Shown piece by piece: positions 10,776-21,953 of a stretch of 64,000 nt of DNA (its first letter is position 1; each line of letters starts with the position of its first letter). The notes beneath the pieces are model-generated. The model was given only the letters and a program-made list of their open reading frames with translations, ran no database searches and was not told the origin of the DNA. The stretch covers positions 31,138,245 to 31,202,244 of the forward strand of contig NC_081185.1 in NCBI RefSeq assembly GCF_029867415.1. Direction: 5' to 3'. The translations under genes and the position numbers were made by a program. The DNA is from Vicia villosa. Taxonomy: Eukaryota; Streptophyta; Magnoliopsida; Fabales; Fabaceae.

Positions 10776-10974
10776 GCCAGCCTTGTGGCAAAAACAAGTT
10801 TGATTAGCCAGCCTTGTGGCAAAAACTTTTGATAAGTCAGCCTTGTGACAAAAAATTTTGATTAATCAGCCAGCCTTGTGGCAAAAGTTTTGATAAGCCA
10901 GCCTTGTGGCAAAAACTTTGATTAATCAGCCAGCCTTGTGGCAAAAGGTTTAATTGATTAGCCAGCCTTGTGGC
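10776..10974. repeat. seven hairpins GCCA-GCCTTG-TGGC in solo LTR
   Basis: Seven copies of a 14-nt hairpin, with constant loop GCCTTG, begin at 10776, 10807, 10836, 10869, 10897, 10929 and 10961. Six have the stem GCCA/TGGC. The third has GTCA/TGAC, a paired change that preserves the stem. Units are separated by T-rich spacers. Confidence 0.75.
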
Positions 10975-11093
10975 AAAAAAAGAAGTTTGATTGATTGATT
11001 GTGATGATATAGAAGAGATACTCCTATCATAGAGATGATATGTGTCTAATCTCCTAGGGTATTTGTTTTGGATTATGGGGATGCTTATAAGAA

Positions 11094-11365
11094 GCCCGTG
11101 GGTCCTTGTACGAAGCCCAAGAGGAGGCAAACCGAGGGTCCTTGCATTGTAAGCCCAAGAGGAGGCTATGTGAGGGACAATCGAGGGTCCTTGCATTGTA
11201 AGCCCAAGAGGAGGCTATGGGAGGCACAGTCATTTGTACGAAGCCCAAGAGGAGGCATGGTATAGTTGGTTTGAGCTCTTAGAGCGATTTCACCGGGAAA
11301 CCATACTCTATGTCCTAACCTAAACTAGGGAGATTCTTTGCACGAAGCCCAATAGGAGGCTATGG
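11094..11365. repeat. short repeats around GCCCAAGAGGAGGC
   Basis: Five copies of AAGCCCAAGAGGAGGC (one reads AATAGGAGGC) occur in this part of the solo LTR, each with GCC/GGC ends able to pair. Translations across this stretch are repeat artefacts. Confidence 0.65.
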
Positions 11366-12257
11366 GGAACCTAGTGTTGTACTAAGTTGAACAAGTATAT
11401 ATAACATGATCACAAATATGAACAAGTACGAACAAATATGAACAAGTACATGAACAAATATGAACAAGTATGAACAGTTATATATGACAAGGTGTGTGTG
11501 TACAATGGAGTTTATGAAGGAAATATACCTGTAAGGATGATCAGTTTATGTACACGGGGCTCGGGACTTATACTCGGGGAGAGGCCCATTGAGTTTATTC
11601 ATGGCTATGTAAATTTATATTTACAAAAGGGCTTGGGACTTATACCTTGAGGGAGGCCCATGAAGATTTTGAAGAAAACCCTAATTTTGATTTGTTATTC
11701 GAGGGTTTTGATCAAATTGATCGAGGTATAAAAAGATAGGTATATATACAATGAGAAAAACCTAATTTTGTACAAAGGAATGGGACTTATACCATAAGGG
11801 ATGCCCATGTTTTATTTTAGAAAACATGGTTGATTGTTTTGTTAAAAAACGCGAGGTTTCGTCGTTTGAAAACCTTTGATCGTTTTGAAAACAGTTTGAA
11901 ATTTTGACAAAAGAGTCAACTTAATTAAGATAAAAGCAAAGCTTATACCTAATTAAGACCTAAGTGATTAGGGTTTGATCACAAAATATTTACAAGTGAT
12001 TAGGTTTTGAAAAATCAAATGAAAAACAATATTTAAAATATTAAAAAACACTTAAAAACATGTCATTTTAAACTTAAATAAAATGTATTAAATAAATATT
12101 ATTTTTGTGATTTTTTGGATATTCATAAAATATATATGTTAAATGAGAAGTGTAAAAAAAATGAAGTAAAAATGATGAATTTTGATTGGTTAATTAATGG
12201 ATTAAAGTTGTAAAGAAAAATGAAGAAAAATAGTGGTTAAAAAAAAGGTTTTGGTCT

Positions 12258-12325
12258 CTAAGGGTGTTGAACCCACGACCTGGAGGTCACCACTCAAAAC
12301 AACAACCAATTGAGCCACGCTTGTG
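12258..12325 (-). other. tRNA-like segment with A and B boxes in LTR
   Basis: On the minus strand an A box TGGCTCAATTGG (12317-12306) is followed 31 bases later by a B box GGGTTCAACACC (12274-12263). Spacing matches tRNA genes and tRNA-derived SINE heads. No complete acceptor stem is obvious. It lies about 1 kb downstream of the LTR TATA box. Confidence 0.65.
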
Positions 12326-13270
12326 GCTTGTAATACACACGCGTTCATTTAATTATATTTTCCAACCAATATTCAAAATTTATGAACGAAAAAACGCGCC
12401 AAGAACACAACCCCAATTTGAATTTGAATTTTCCTAAAACTGAATTGTTTTGATCAAGTGAATAGCCTATCTTGCTCGATTTTTCACAAGGAACATGATG
12501 GTACCATTTAATTTCATTTATTTTTGCTCTAATATCATTGGTTTTCTGATGAACACGAAGAACCCTAATTCTATGATTCAATCTGAAATCGTGTATGTGC
12601 AAGTTATGATGCAATTGATTGAGGGTTAATGATCCATACATATGCAGAAACAAGATGGTAAAGCAATATTTCATTTATGATGCATGTATGATGGAGTTTG
12701 AAGTTCAAAGCACTTACCTCTAAAGTTGGCAAAACTGGAAATTGAATTCTGCAAAAGAGGTGTTACAGATGCTGTTTGATGATCTGGATAGCTTCAATGG
12801 ACCTTATGGAAGGTGTCTGGATGCTTGGAATGGATTGAATTCATCTGGATCACTCCATGGAACCCGATCTGCAGTAGGACCAAGTGTGAATCGAGCTTGA
12901 TGATTCTGAGGTTTCAGGTTGATGATGAGTGTTGGGATAGTTCATATGAAGTATATGGATGATGTTTGGAAGGTTAGTTTGGACAGAATTAGCCCGGTGT
13001 AGATTTTGGCATGATAAGGTTCAATTTTGGTTCATGTGGAAGTGAGGTAGTGATTTTGAGATTTAGGTGTTTTTGGGGTGTATGAGTGGATCAAACACAT
13101 CCCATATGATGTATATGAGTTATTGGAACCACCATCCTGGCCAGAACTTCAATGGTTTAGAGGTTGAGATTTCTACCTCTTTGAAAACTATGAAACTTGC
13201 AATTCAAGAAAGAAAGAGAAAATCTATCTTTTAGAGGTTTTGGTGTGATTTTGAATGGAGTTTGGACCTC

Positions 13271-13278
13271 TATTTATA
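13271..13278 (-). promoter_or_regulatory. LTR TATA box
   Basis: Minus-strand GCCTATAAATAGAGG. The same motif is at 21946-21953 in the related LTR, consistent with an LTR promoter. Confidence 0.7.
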
Positions 13279-14863
13279 GGCCAAAAGTTCTGAATGCAAG
13301 ACTATACAAGTTGATCTTTCTTTGGTGATTTGGCATTAAGAGATAAAATGGAATCTTTTACATTAAATGCTTAAGGTTAAAATGGCTAACCATGGTTAAA
13401 ATCTTCCAAGCTTCTTATCTCTTTCTATTCTGATCACAAACCAGAAATATCTTCCAATTATTGCTTGTTTATGTCATTGCTTGCATCATAAGGTAAAATA
13501 GTTCATAACTTTGTGAAAAATGACTTGAAATTTTAAGTGAAATGATCACTAATGGCAAAATTCAAAACCATAGCTATGCTCCATATTTTTTCATGCTCTT
13601 GGACATTTTGGAAAGCTCTTGTTATGTATTTCAAAACCCTAGTTGAAAGTTTCTTCAAGATCTTTCAGGAAATGGGTGAAAAAGATCCATGAACTTTGAA
13701 GAAAATGAGGTTTTAAGTGAATTTTTTCAAAAGATACCAACTTTGAAGCTCCATATCTCTTAAATGGTTGATCTTATGGAAAAAAATTATATGTGACAAA
13801 GTTGTTCATTGGATCAAAATCTACAACTTTCATGTTGGAAGTTTTTTTTCAGTTTGTAGGTGAAATTTTGAGATATTCCCTTCCAAAGTTTGGAAAAAAC
13901 CATTGAAAACACTTAGAAATTTTTCTAAGTATGAAAAGTCAAACTTTTGACTTTTTGATTCTTGATTTATTTTCTTGATTTTCTTTGATCAAATGACTTT
14001 AAATATCATATATTGATAATTTAAAACTTCAAAAGTCATGGTTGACCAAATTTCCAAAAAGTCAATGGTGATCTTGTACAGTTGACTTTTTCAAGTGAAT
14101 CGCGTTTCTGGAGATTTCAAATGAACTAAGCTATCCTCACCAAATTAATGGTATGAATGGATCACATTGAGTTATTGGAGGACCTTGAGCCATGGTTTAA
14201 GTTGTGGCACCATGTCCTGATTAAAAAGTCAGTTGTTTAGATGAATTAGGTCAAAAACCCTAATTGTCGACCAGATGAAATTGATGACTGTGGATCTTGA
14301 ATTGAGATAAAATTTCCATTGGATATTGTCATAGGTATTATTTGAAGATGATTGAACACTTTGATTGATGCCCTGGAGCTTTTTAGGGTTTCCCAAATGT
14401 GATCCTGATTTCAGTCCCTGATAGTTCAAAACCCTAGTCTGATGACTTGAAATTTCACTGTTGATCAATCCTTGTGTGGGAAATGTCTTGAGCCAATATA
14501 TTAGGTCAAGATGATGCACTTGGGGTCTTGAGGTCATGTCCTAAGCCATTAGATCAAATCCTGAGCAAAAGTCAGGAGTATGATGTCTTCAGTCAAAACC
14601 CTAATTTGGTTGATTCAAAGCCTTTGAGCTTGTTGAAATGAATCTTTGAGGACCAAATGTTGATTTTTGATGAAGATAGTTCATTTGAGATGAAGGGAGA
14701 ACAAAACCCTAGTTGGTTGTTGCTTGTACTGATGAGTGATTTCTTGATTAAACCCTGCTGAGCACAAGTAGCAAACACAAGCTATGCAATTTGTTAGAGA
14801 TGCAAATGATGCATATGCAGATGATATGAGGTGGTATGTTAGGTCAAAAATTGGGGTATGACA

Positions 14864-14868
14864 CCCTT
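14864..14868. other. target-site duplication, right copy (CCCTT)
   Basis: CCCTT directly follows the GGTATGACA terminus of the solo LTR and matches 10055-10059. Confidence 0.85.
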
Positions 14869-15974
14869 CGAATTGAAACCACTATGGATCCTAGATGTTG
14901 AGTTGGGTACTTTATTGACAATCAAACATTTTTTGTAACAGGATGACCATAATGATGGTTGATGGGTACTTTACAAATCATGCTGAGGGACATGAGTAAC
15001 CTAGATGGGATTTGTCCATCCTACACATACGTGAATAATATCTGTGGGCCCCTTGACAGAGTTTGATTGTAAAATGCATGGTCGTGCTCAAATAAGTCGA
15101 TATCATATATTAGGCTTACTTTTTATCAAGTATATTCGGGGATCAAGGAATAAAATATTGAACTATACAAGGGTGACACTTCTATGCCTTGTGTTTAATA
15201 AAGATATAAGGGAAAAAAGGGTAATTGTACACATAATCATTATCACAAAAAGTTTATATTAGATCACACGACATTCTCGTCACTTGGGTAGCAGTGGTGT
15301 TGCTAGATACCACTCACTGTTGATAATATTAAATAGATGATTTAATATTATTTCCAATGTAACGAGAACCTACAAGGTCACACGCATAAAGTACTTATAG
15401 TGGAATGGATGAATAAATTAAATATGATATAATTTAATTATGTGTTAATAGTATTTAAATTGTGTAATAAATTATCACATATAATCTAATTAAATAAATG
15501 AGAATTGACATGTGATTAAATTAAATATGATTTAATTGAATTAATATTTATTTTATTTAATTAAAAGAGTTTAGTTAAATATAAATACTATTTATTTAAT
15601 TAAATAGTTTAATAAAATAAGATTGGGCTTATTTTGGAGAAGCTCAAATTAAGAGCATTAAGGTTTTAGAAGTTTTCTATAAGTAGAAGAGCTTTTTCCC
15701 CTAACAACAGCGAATTGTCATTTTTCTCAGAATAAGAACGGCTAGCACCGCCTTCCACTTTGCACTCGCGTGGACTACGTAGAGACGCCGATATCTTCTG
15801 CCGTTCGTGATCAAATGATAAAACACGCTTCAAGAGGTCATTCTTGAATTGTTTTTGGTGTTTGATTTGTGATTAAGGATTTAATCAAGATACGTTCATC
15901 GAATTAGATCCGTTCATCGGGATTATTCCGCTAAGAGGAATAAAAATTTGAAAAACTCCTCTTAATTCCCAACA

Positions 15975-17304
15975 CTGATACCACTAATGTAATACGCCTT
16001 TTCTAACCCCAAGCAATTTAGCCTAAAAACGAAGTAAGATAGCATGCATACAACAAAGGGTGCCACACGTCGTTTTCAACAACAATGAAAACCAACCAAA
16101 CATACATAACATATACCTGATCATTATGATAACACATATTCAAACTTCATGTTTCCTTAAATATGCATATCGCAACAGAATATTTCTTTCTCAAATTTTT
16201 GAATGATTATATCGCATACTATAAGGGCAAACCATTATCTCTTAAATACAAACATGAGTTCCAATACCCCCTATGTTACATGACCAGAGCATCGACTCAC
16301 TACCTAAATAAGCGGATAACCAAACAAGCACCTAGGCTAATCCTCGTGCTAAACACCACTATTCTTTGGTACCTGAGCGATGTCACATAGAATATCATTC
16401 CATCAAAAGGGTGATAATTCACATAATTATAAATATATATAATATAAACAATGATTATAACATACAAACATCCAACAAATTCTTCACACTTCACAATTGT
16501 AATGAGTACTACAATTATCGCATATTGCACGTTTATCAAAGATATAACATCAAGATAACAATTACCATTTTATCACATATCACACATCAAACTCAAACAT
16601 CACATAACAAAAAATGTGACTCCAAAGCAATTTAATGCGACTCATGCATGTGGTACCAATGTGAATAGCTAGCTCACCTCGCTCTCGATTCATTTCTAGA
16701 ATTAAAGTCACGCTTCCGATCCGGACTAGGATCCAAGTCACAAGATGAACATATAGTCTAATGCTTCCATTTCCAAACTAGGATCAAAGCCACAATCAGA
16801 GTACAATATCCCCATGAATGCATGTGCAACAAGACCAACAATATATGCAATTAAGATTATCACATAACCTTAATCATCCAAGCATATCACAGTAATCCGA
16901 ACACAATCAAATTATCCATCCAAAACGTTGCACAACATACATACATCACCAACAAGGCATTCACATAGCATTTATCAATTATAAATAACATATAGAATAC
17001 ATTCCAACCAATGTTATTCTCAACAGTCACCAAGACAACATATACATTTCCTAAAAAAAATCAAGTATCATGTATACATTCATTTTCGATTCCAAACCTA
17101 TCCGATCTCCATTGAATAAATTATTAAAATACATGGAAATATCTCATAAAACATAAGCATACAGGATCCCAAATCAAAGAATCAAAATTCATAAAATTTT
17201 AGAACAGGCCGCATTACGTTCCTGTTTCCACGCTACGCGTGTCCTCCTGCGTGCAATACGCGCTCTGCAATTTTGGGAAAAATTCCCTTTTTGTCAGCAC
17301 TTTC
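15975..17304 (-). mobile_element. probable chromovirus (Ty3/gypsy) LTR fragment
   Basis: CTGATACCA at 15975-15983 is the complement of a TGGTATCAG primer site. A few bases on, TGTAATACGCC (15988) looks like an LTR terminus, an arrangement common in plant chromoviruses read on the minus strand. The rest, to 17304, is non-coding and AT-rich with a GC-richer patch at 17205-17270. The left side is cut by the copia LTR and the right side by the Sirevirus LTR. I cannot name the lineage from sequence alone. Confidence 0.4.
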
Positions 17305-18385
17305 CATTAGAACAAGATTTGTTCTAATCAATATTCTATGTTTTGATGATATCATTATATATGAATTTTGTATAAGACAATGTGGTACTCTAATCCTTTG
17401 CATTTTCCATTTCAGGAAATATATAAAGCATGGCAAGACATCAGAAGATGGTCAAGCAGAATCAAAACATGGACTATGAAGCATCAGAAGAACATGAAGT
17501 CAGAAGCAGAAGCAGTGAAGTTCTGATTTGTATCATGCTCAAGCTCTTCAAAGTCAGAAGACAAGAAAATGCTCTGCACCAAGATGATTGACTCTGATAT
17601 TCAAACGTTGTATCTACAAATCTGAGTTCAGAAGCAAGTACAAGATGACAGGCTATTAATTCTAATCTCTGACTAACAAAAGGAACGTTAGAAGCTATAA
17701 AAGGCAAAGTAAGTAAAAGCAGGAAAAGCATGGCTCGAGGTAGTTGACAAAAGTGTGAAACATTAAATGCAAAGTTGTATTATTCACGCAAAGCATTAAA
17801 TGCAACCCAACGGTCATCTTCTCTCTAACGCCTATGTATAGAAGTTCTGATCAGAAGCAGCCAAAAAGAGAAATCTTACGCAAAATACAAAAACGCTTTC
17901 AAATTCAAAGTTCACGAACTTCATCTTCAACCTCGCAAACTCTTGTAATATTTAGTGAGTGTTAAGCTTAGAACTTAAGAGAAATATCACTGTTGTGATT
18001 ATAGCTTTATAAGAAGCAATCTAAACTCTTGTAAACATTATTTTACATTGATTGTAAAAGGTTCCTAGAGTGATCAGTGTGATCAGTAGACTCTAGAAGA
18101 CTTAGAAGTTTTCTAAGTGGTGATTTCCTAGAGTGATCAAGTTGTGATCTGTATACTCTAGAAGACTTAGAAGTTTTCTAAGTGGATAACCATTGTAATT
18201 AGTTGGATTAGTGGATTAAATCCTCAGTTGAGGTAAATCACTCTAAGGGGGTGGACTGGAGTAGTTTCATTAACAACGAACCAGGATAAAAATAATTGTG
18301 TTCATTGTTTTTTATCTTACAAGTTTTTAAAGTCACACTTATTCAACCCCCCCCCCCCCCTTTCTAAGTGTTTTTCTATCCTTCA
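17305..18385 (+). repeat. Sirevirus 5' LTR (1081 bp)
   Basis: Matches the minus-strand LTR at 4133-5263. The 3' end is CTATCCTTCA. The first two bases read CA instead of the expected TG (both transitions), so the start is inferred from alignment. A C-homopolymer of about 14 bases lies near 18347-18360. The TATA position is degenerate. Confidence 0.8.
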
Positions 18386-18387
18386 AT

Positions 18388-18399
18388 TGGAATCAGAGC
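18388..18399 (+). other. Sirevirus primer binding site
   Basis: TGGAATCAGAGC two bases after the LTR end; one mismatch to the usual TGGTATCAGAGC complement of initiator tRNA-Met. Confidence 0.75.
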
Positions 18400-18467
18400 G
18401 CCGGTTCTAGGTGCAAGAACTTAACCGTGTTAGATAAAATCTTCAGGGAGAAAAACACAAATTCAAT

Positions 18468-19446
18468 ATGGTTGAAACAACTACATCTACTCCTACACCT
18501 GAACAAAACAACAATGGTAATGGAAGTAGTAGATTCAATGGCTATAATAGAATATTGGAAAGATAGACTCGAAAGTTACTTTCTTTGTCAAGATGGTGAC
18601 TTATGGGATCTAGTCTTGGATGGTTACAGACATCCTGTAAATGCTCGTGGAGTAAAGATGTCAAGACAAGAAATGAGTGATGACCAAAAGAAACAATTCA
18701 AGAATCATCACAATTCAAGGACTATTCTGCTGAATGCTATTTCTCATGCTAAATATGAGAAAATAACAAACAGAGAAACTGCCTATGACATCTTTGAATC
18801 CTTGAAGATGACTCATGAAGGTAATGCCCAAGTCAAGGAGACAAAAGCTCTTGCCTTAATCCAGAAGTATGAAGCTTTCAAGATGGAGGAAGATGAAAAC
18901 ATTGAAGCAATGTTCTCAAGATTCCAGACTCTGACTGCTGGACTAAGAGTGCTTGACAAGGGATACACAAAGGCTGATCATGTCAAGAAGATCATCAGAA
19001 GCTTTCCCAGAAGATGGGGCCCAATGGTGACTGCATTCAAGATTGCTAAGAATCTGAATGAAGTCTCTCTTGAAGAGCTGATCAGTGCCCTGAGGAGTCA
19101 TGAAATAGAGATGGATGCAAATGAACCTCAAAAGAAAGGTAAGTCAATTGCTTTAAAATCAAATAATAAAAAATGCACTAACGCTTTTCAGGCTGAAGAA
19201 GAAGATTCTGAAGAATCAGAATCAGAAGAAGAAGAAGATGAACTCTTTATGATCTCCAGAAGAGTAAATCAACTCTGGAAGAGTAAGCCAAGAAGGTTCA
19301 AGAACTTCAGAAGTTCCAAAAGGCCTGAAAGAGGAGAATCTTTTGGACACAAAAGATCTGACAAAAAGAAAGTGACGTGATATGAATGCAAAGAGCCAAT
19401 ACATTATAAGAATGAGTGTCCAAAGCTTCAGAGGGAAAAGCCCAAG
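18468..19446 (+). pseudogene. gag: Sirevirus gag (frameshifted, stop in zinc knuckle)
   Basis: Codes the capsid/nucleocapsid part of the copia polyprotein. The natural ATG is at 18468 (Thr-rich start). That frame hits a stop after about 32 codons near 18567, and the gag core continues in another frame from about 18538 (YWKDRLESYF, then a UBN2-type gag region to about 19130), so there is an indel near 18540. A Glu/Ser-rich acidic stretch follows (19195-19245) and then a Lys/Arg-rich one. At 19378-19380 a TGA replaces the first Cys of the CCHC zinc knuckle; the remaining Cys-His-Cys are readable after it (ECKEP, HYKNEC). Two lesions make gag non-functional. Confidence 0.85.
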
Positions 19447-20290
19447 ATGAAGTTTGAAAAGAAGAAAGGCTTAATGGCTACTTGGGATGACTCAAATTCT
19501 TCTGATCAAGAGTCAGACTCTGAAGATGAGCAGGCAAACATAGCGCTGATGGCCACTGTTGATGATGAATCAGAATTTACATCAGACTCAGATTCTGAAG
19601 AGGTATTTTCTGAACTTTCTAGAGAAGAGTTAGTTTCTAGTCTAATTGAACTTCTGGAAATCAAGGCTCAACTTAGTATCAAATACAAGAAGCTGAAGAA
19701 GCTCTTTGCATCTGAAACTAAGAAGCTTGAATTAGAAAATTCTGAACTTAATGAAAAGATTTTAAAACTATCTAAAGATGTTGAACCATCTTCTAGTTCA
19801 GAAAAGTCTATTCCAAGCATGAACAATATTCTTAAGGAATATGACTTGAGTTTCAGGAAGCTTCTATCTAGAGGTATTGGCAAACGTCAGCTAGCCTCTA
19901 TGATATATTCAGTTAGTGGAAACAAGAGAGTTGGCATAGGCTATGAGGGTGAAACCCCATATAAACTTGAATCTGTTGATGAGATGAAAATCACATACAA
20001 ACCTCTGTATGATCAATTCAAGTATGGCAACTCCCATAATATTAGGCACACATCACATGCTAAGATTTTCCACATAACACACACCAAGAAGCATGTTACA
20101 CATACTAGAAAATATCATGTTACTCAGAATAGGGAATATCATGTTGTACCTCTTGTTAATTTTCATGCTAAACCCAAGTTCAACCAGAACTTGAGGAGAA
20201 CTAACCCAAAAGGACCCAAGAAAATGTGGGTACCTAAGGAAAAGATAATTCCTATTGCATATATCCTTGGCAGCCAAGAAGACAAAGGAA
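19447..20290 (+). pseudogene. Sirevirus Gag-Pol linker region
   Basis: Open frame downstream of the zinc knuckle. It holds an acidic Asp/Ser/Glu-rich part (codons 12-60), a Lys/Leu/Glu heptad-like stretch likely to form a coiled coil (codons about 62-120), and a His/Lys-rich part with repeated HVTH-like words (codons about 195-240). This arrangement is usual between gag and protease in Sireviruses. The frame is lost near 20283, where protease continues in another frame, so an indel separates them. The ATG at 19447 is not a real initiator; the natural protein would read through from gag. Confidence 0.7.
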
Positions 20291-20748
20291 AACATGTCAT
20301 GGTACCTGGACTCTGGGTGCTCGCGGCACATGACGGGAAAAAGGTCTATGTTCCAAGACCTGGTGCTTAAATCTGCTGGAGAAGTAAAGTTTGGAGGGAA
20401 CCAGAAGGGCAAGATCATTGGCTGTGGAACCATAAGCTTTGGTAACTCTCCCTCTATAACTAATGTTTTGCTAGTAGATGGATTAGCTCATAACTTATTG
20501 TCCATAAGTCAATTAAGTGACAATGGTTATGACATAATCTTCAATCAAAAGTCTTGTAAAGCTATTAGTCAGAAGGATGGCTCAGTCCTATTTACAGGCA
20601 AGAGAAAGAACAACATTTACAAGATTGATCTTCAAGATCTTAAGAATCAGAAGGTTACTTGCCTTATGTCTGTTAGTGAAGAGCAGTGGGTCTGGCACAG
20701 AAGATTGGGTCATGCTAGTTTGAGAAAGATTTCTCAGATTAACAAACT
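20255..20748 (+). pseudogene. pol: Sirevirus protease and start of integrase
   Basis: The aspartic protease active site WYLDSGCSRHMTG is clear near 20300-20338 and is intact. The pre-integrase (GAG_PRE-INTEGRS) region follows, with the zinc-binding start WHRRLGHASL near 20693-20722. The reading frame ends soon after 20748, where Ogre LTR sequence replaces integrase. The Trp codon in QWVWHRR is intact here (CTGG at 20692), whereas the opposite-strand Sirevirus has CTAG at the same codon. This makes it a useful ancestral reference. Confidence 0.85.
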
Positions 20749-20939
20749 CCTCAAGACTAATGGGTATTATCAAATAAATAATATTTATGTGATTTTTGAA
20801 TGTTTCATAAAATAGATATATTAATTGACAAGTGTGTGAAAAATGAAGTTAAAATGAATTAATTTGATAGGTGAATTAAATGGTTTAAGTTATGAAGAAA
20901 TTAGAGAAGAAAAGTGGTAAAAAATTGGTTTTGGTCCTA

Positions 20940-21006
20940 GCAAGGCTCAAACCCACGCCCTTGATAACCACTTCACAAAACCTGACCAACTGAGCTACGC
21001 GCTCAG
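20940..21006 (-). other. tRNA-like segment with A and B boxes in LTR
   Basis: On the minus strand an A box TAGCTCAGTTGG (20997-20986) matches the tRNA consensus perfectly. It is followed 31 bases later by a B box GGGTTTGAGCC (20954-20944). It sits at the position equivalent to 12258-12325 in the solo LTR, about 0.95 kb after the TATA box. No anticodon arm or acceptor stem is obvious. Confidence 0.7.
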
Positions 21007-21945
21007 TTTGCAATATAACCACACTGAATTAGTTTTATTTTAAAAATGCCCAGGAGATTCAAATTTGCGCGCCACCATAGTCATCTTCTTCCTTGAGCTC
21101 GTGAGAATTTGAATTTCTAACTCTCTGGTTTCTCAACCAAATGGTATGATGTAAACATCAATTTTGCTCGTTTTTGGACGAGGAACATGATCATGGATTC
21201 AGAATTCATTTATTCTAAGTGTAACTAATGAATTTCAGTATGAACACGAAGAACACATAAACCCTAATTTTAAAATTAAATGATGAACAAGATGAATAAA
21301 TGAATGATGATAGAGGGTTTTTAATCCTCTGATGATGCTGAACAAACTGGTATCGAGATATATCAAGAAGAGTACTTAAATATGAGTGTTAGAGTTTGAA
21401 AAAATACCTCTGAAAATGGAGGTCGATGGCTATGGTGGAGAACTCCTGGCTATGGCTGAATGATCCTAAAAGCTTCCTGGGGACTCAGTGATGCTAACTG
21501 AATGCTTATTGTAACTTGAATGCTTCAGAATTGTCCTGCTCGACTCCTTCAATTTGAGTTTCAAGTGAACATGGAGGTTGAGGATTCTGAACTTACAGAT
21601 GAGCTGCGACCATCTGGATAGCTTCACCACACCCTAAGGAACCTGTTTGGATGCTTGGTCTTGCTTGACACCTCCTGAATTGTGCTACAGACCTCCAACT
21701 TCTCGAGCTTCAAAATGGAAGTGACTATGGTGCTCCTCCACTTACATAAATGATCCAGGTGCTTGGATCACTTCTAATGAACCCCATTGAGATGTTAGAA
21801 TGCTTACTTTCAAAAGAAGAGCTCTGGTTTGAAGAAATCGATTCTTCTTGCCAAAGAACTTTTGAAAACCATAAGCATGAGGGAGAGAAAGAGAAAGCAA
21901 GAAGTAGAGTTGCTTTGGTGTGTTGAATACTGAGGAGGGCTCTTC

Positions 21946-21953
21946 TATTTATA
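21946..21953 (-). promoter_or_regulatory. LTR TATA box
   Basis: Minus-strand GCCTATAAATAGAAG, equivalent to 13271-13278 in the solo LTR. Confidence 0.7.

Larger units (their letters stand above)
10060..14863 (-). mobile_element. Ogre-type solo LTR (4804 bp)
   Basis: On the minus strand it runs from TGTCATACCCCAAT to TCACGTGACA. It is flanked by perfect CCCTT duplications and has no internal region, so it is a solo LTR left by LTR-LTR recombination. It aligns with the Ogre LTR remnants at 20749-23492 and 53840-54329, and its left end shares the 'GGTTATAC ... GTACTCTA' block with 36560-37640. It contains a TATA box (13271), a tRNA-like segment (12258-12325), seven small hairpins (10776-10974) and repeats of GCCCAAGAGGAGGC (11094-11365). 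Confidence 0.88.
17305..20748 (+). mobile_element. 5' half of a plus-strand Sirevirus
   Basis: LTR (17305-18385), PBS (18388-18399), gag, a charged Gag-Pol linker, protease and the first residues of integrase are in the order expected for Ty1/copia. The element stops near 20748 inside the integrase zinc-binding domain, where Ogre LTR sequence begins. RT, RNase H and env-like parts are missing here. The facing Sirevirus at 54330-64000 is on the opposite strand and so is not its continuation. Confidence 0.85.

Noticed and set aside
20940..21006. Functional tRNA gene
   Set aside because: A and B boxes are present, but no acceptor stem or convincing anticodon arm can be folded by eye; annotated as tRNA-like only.
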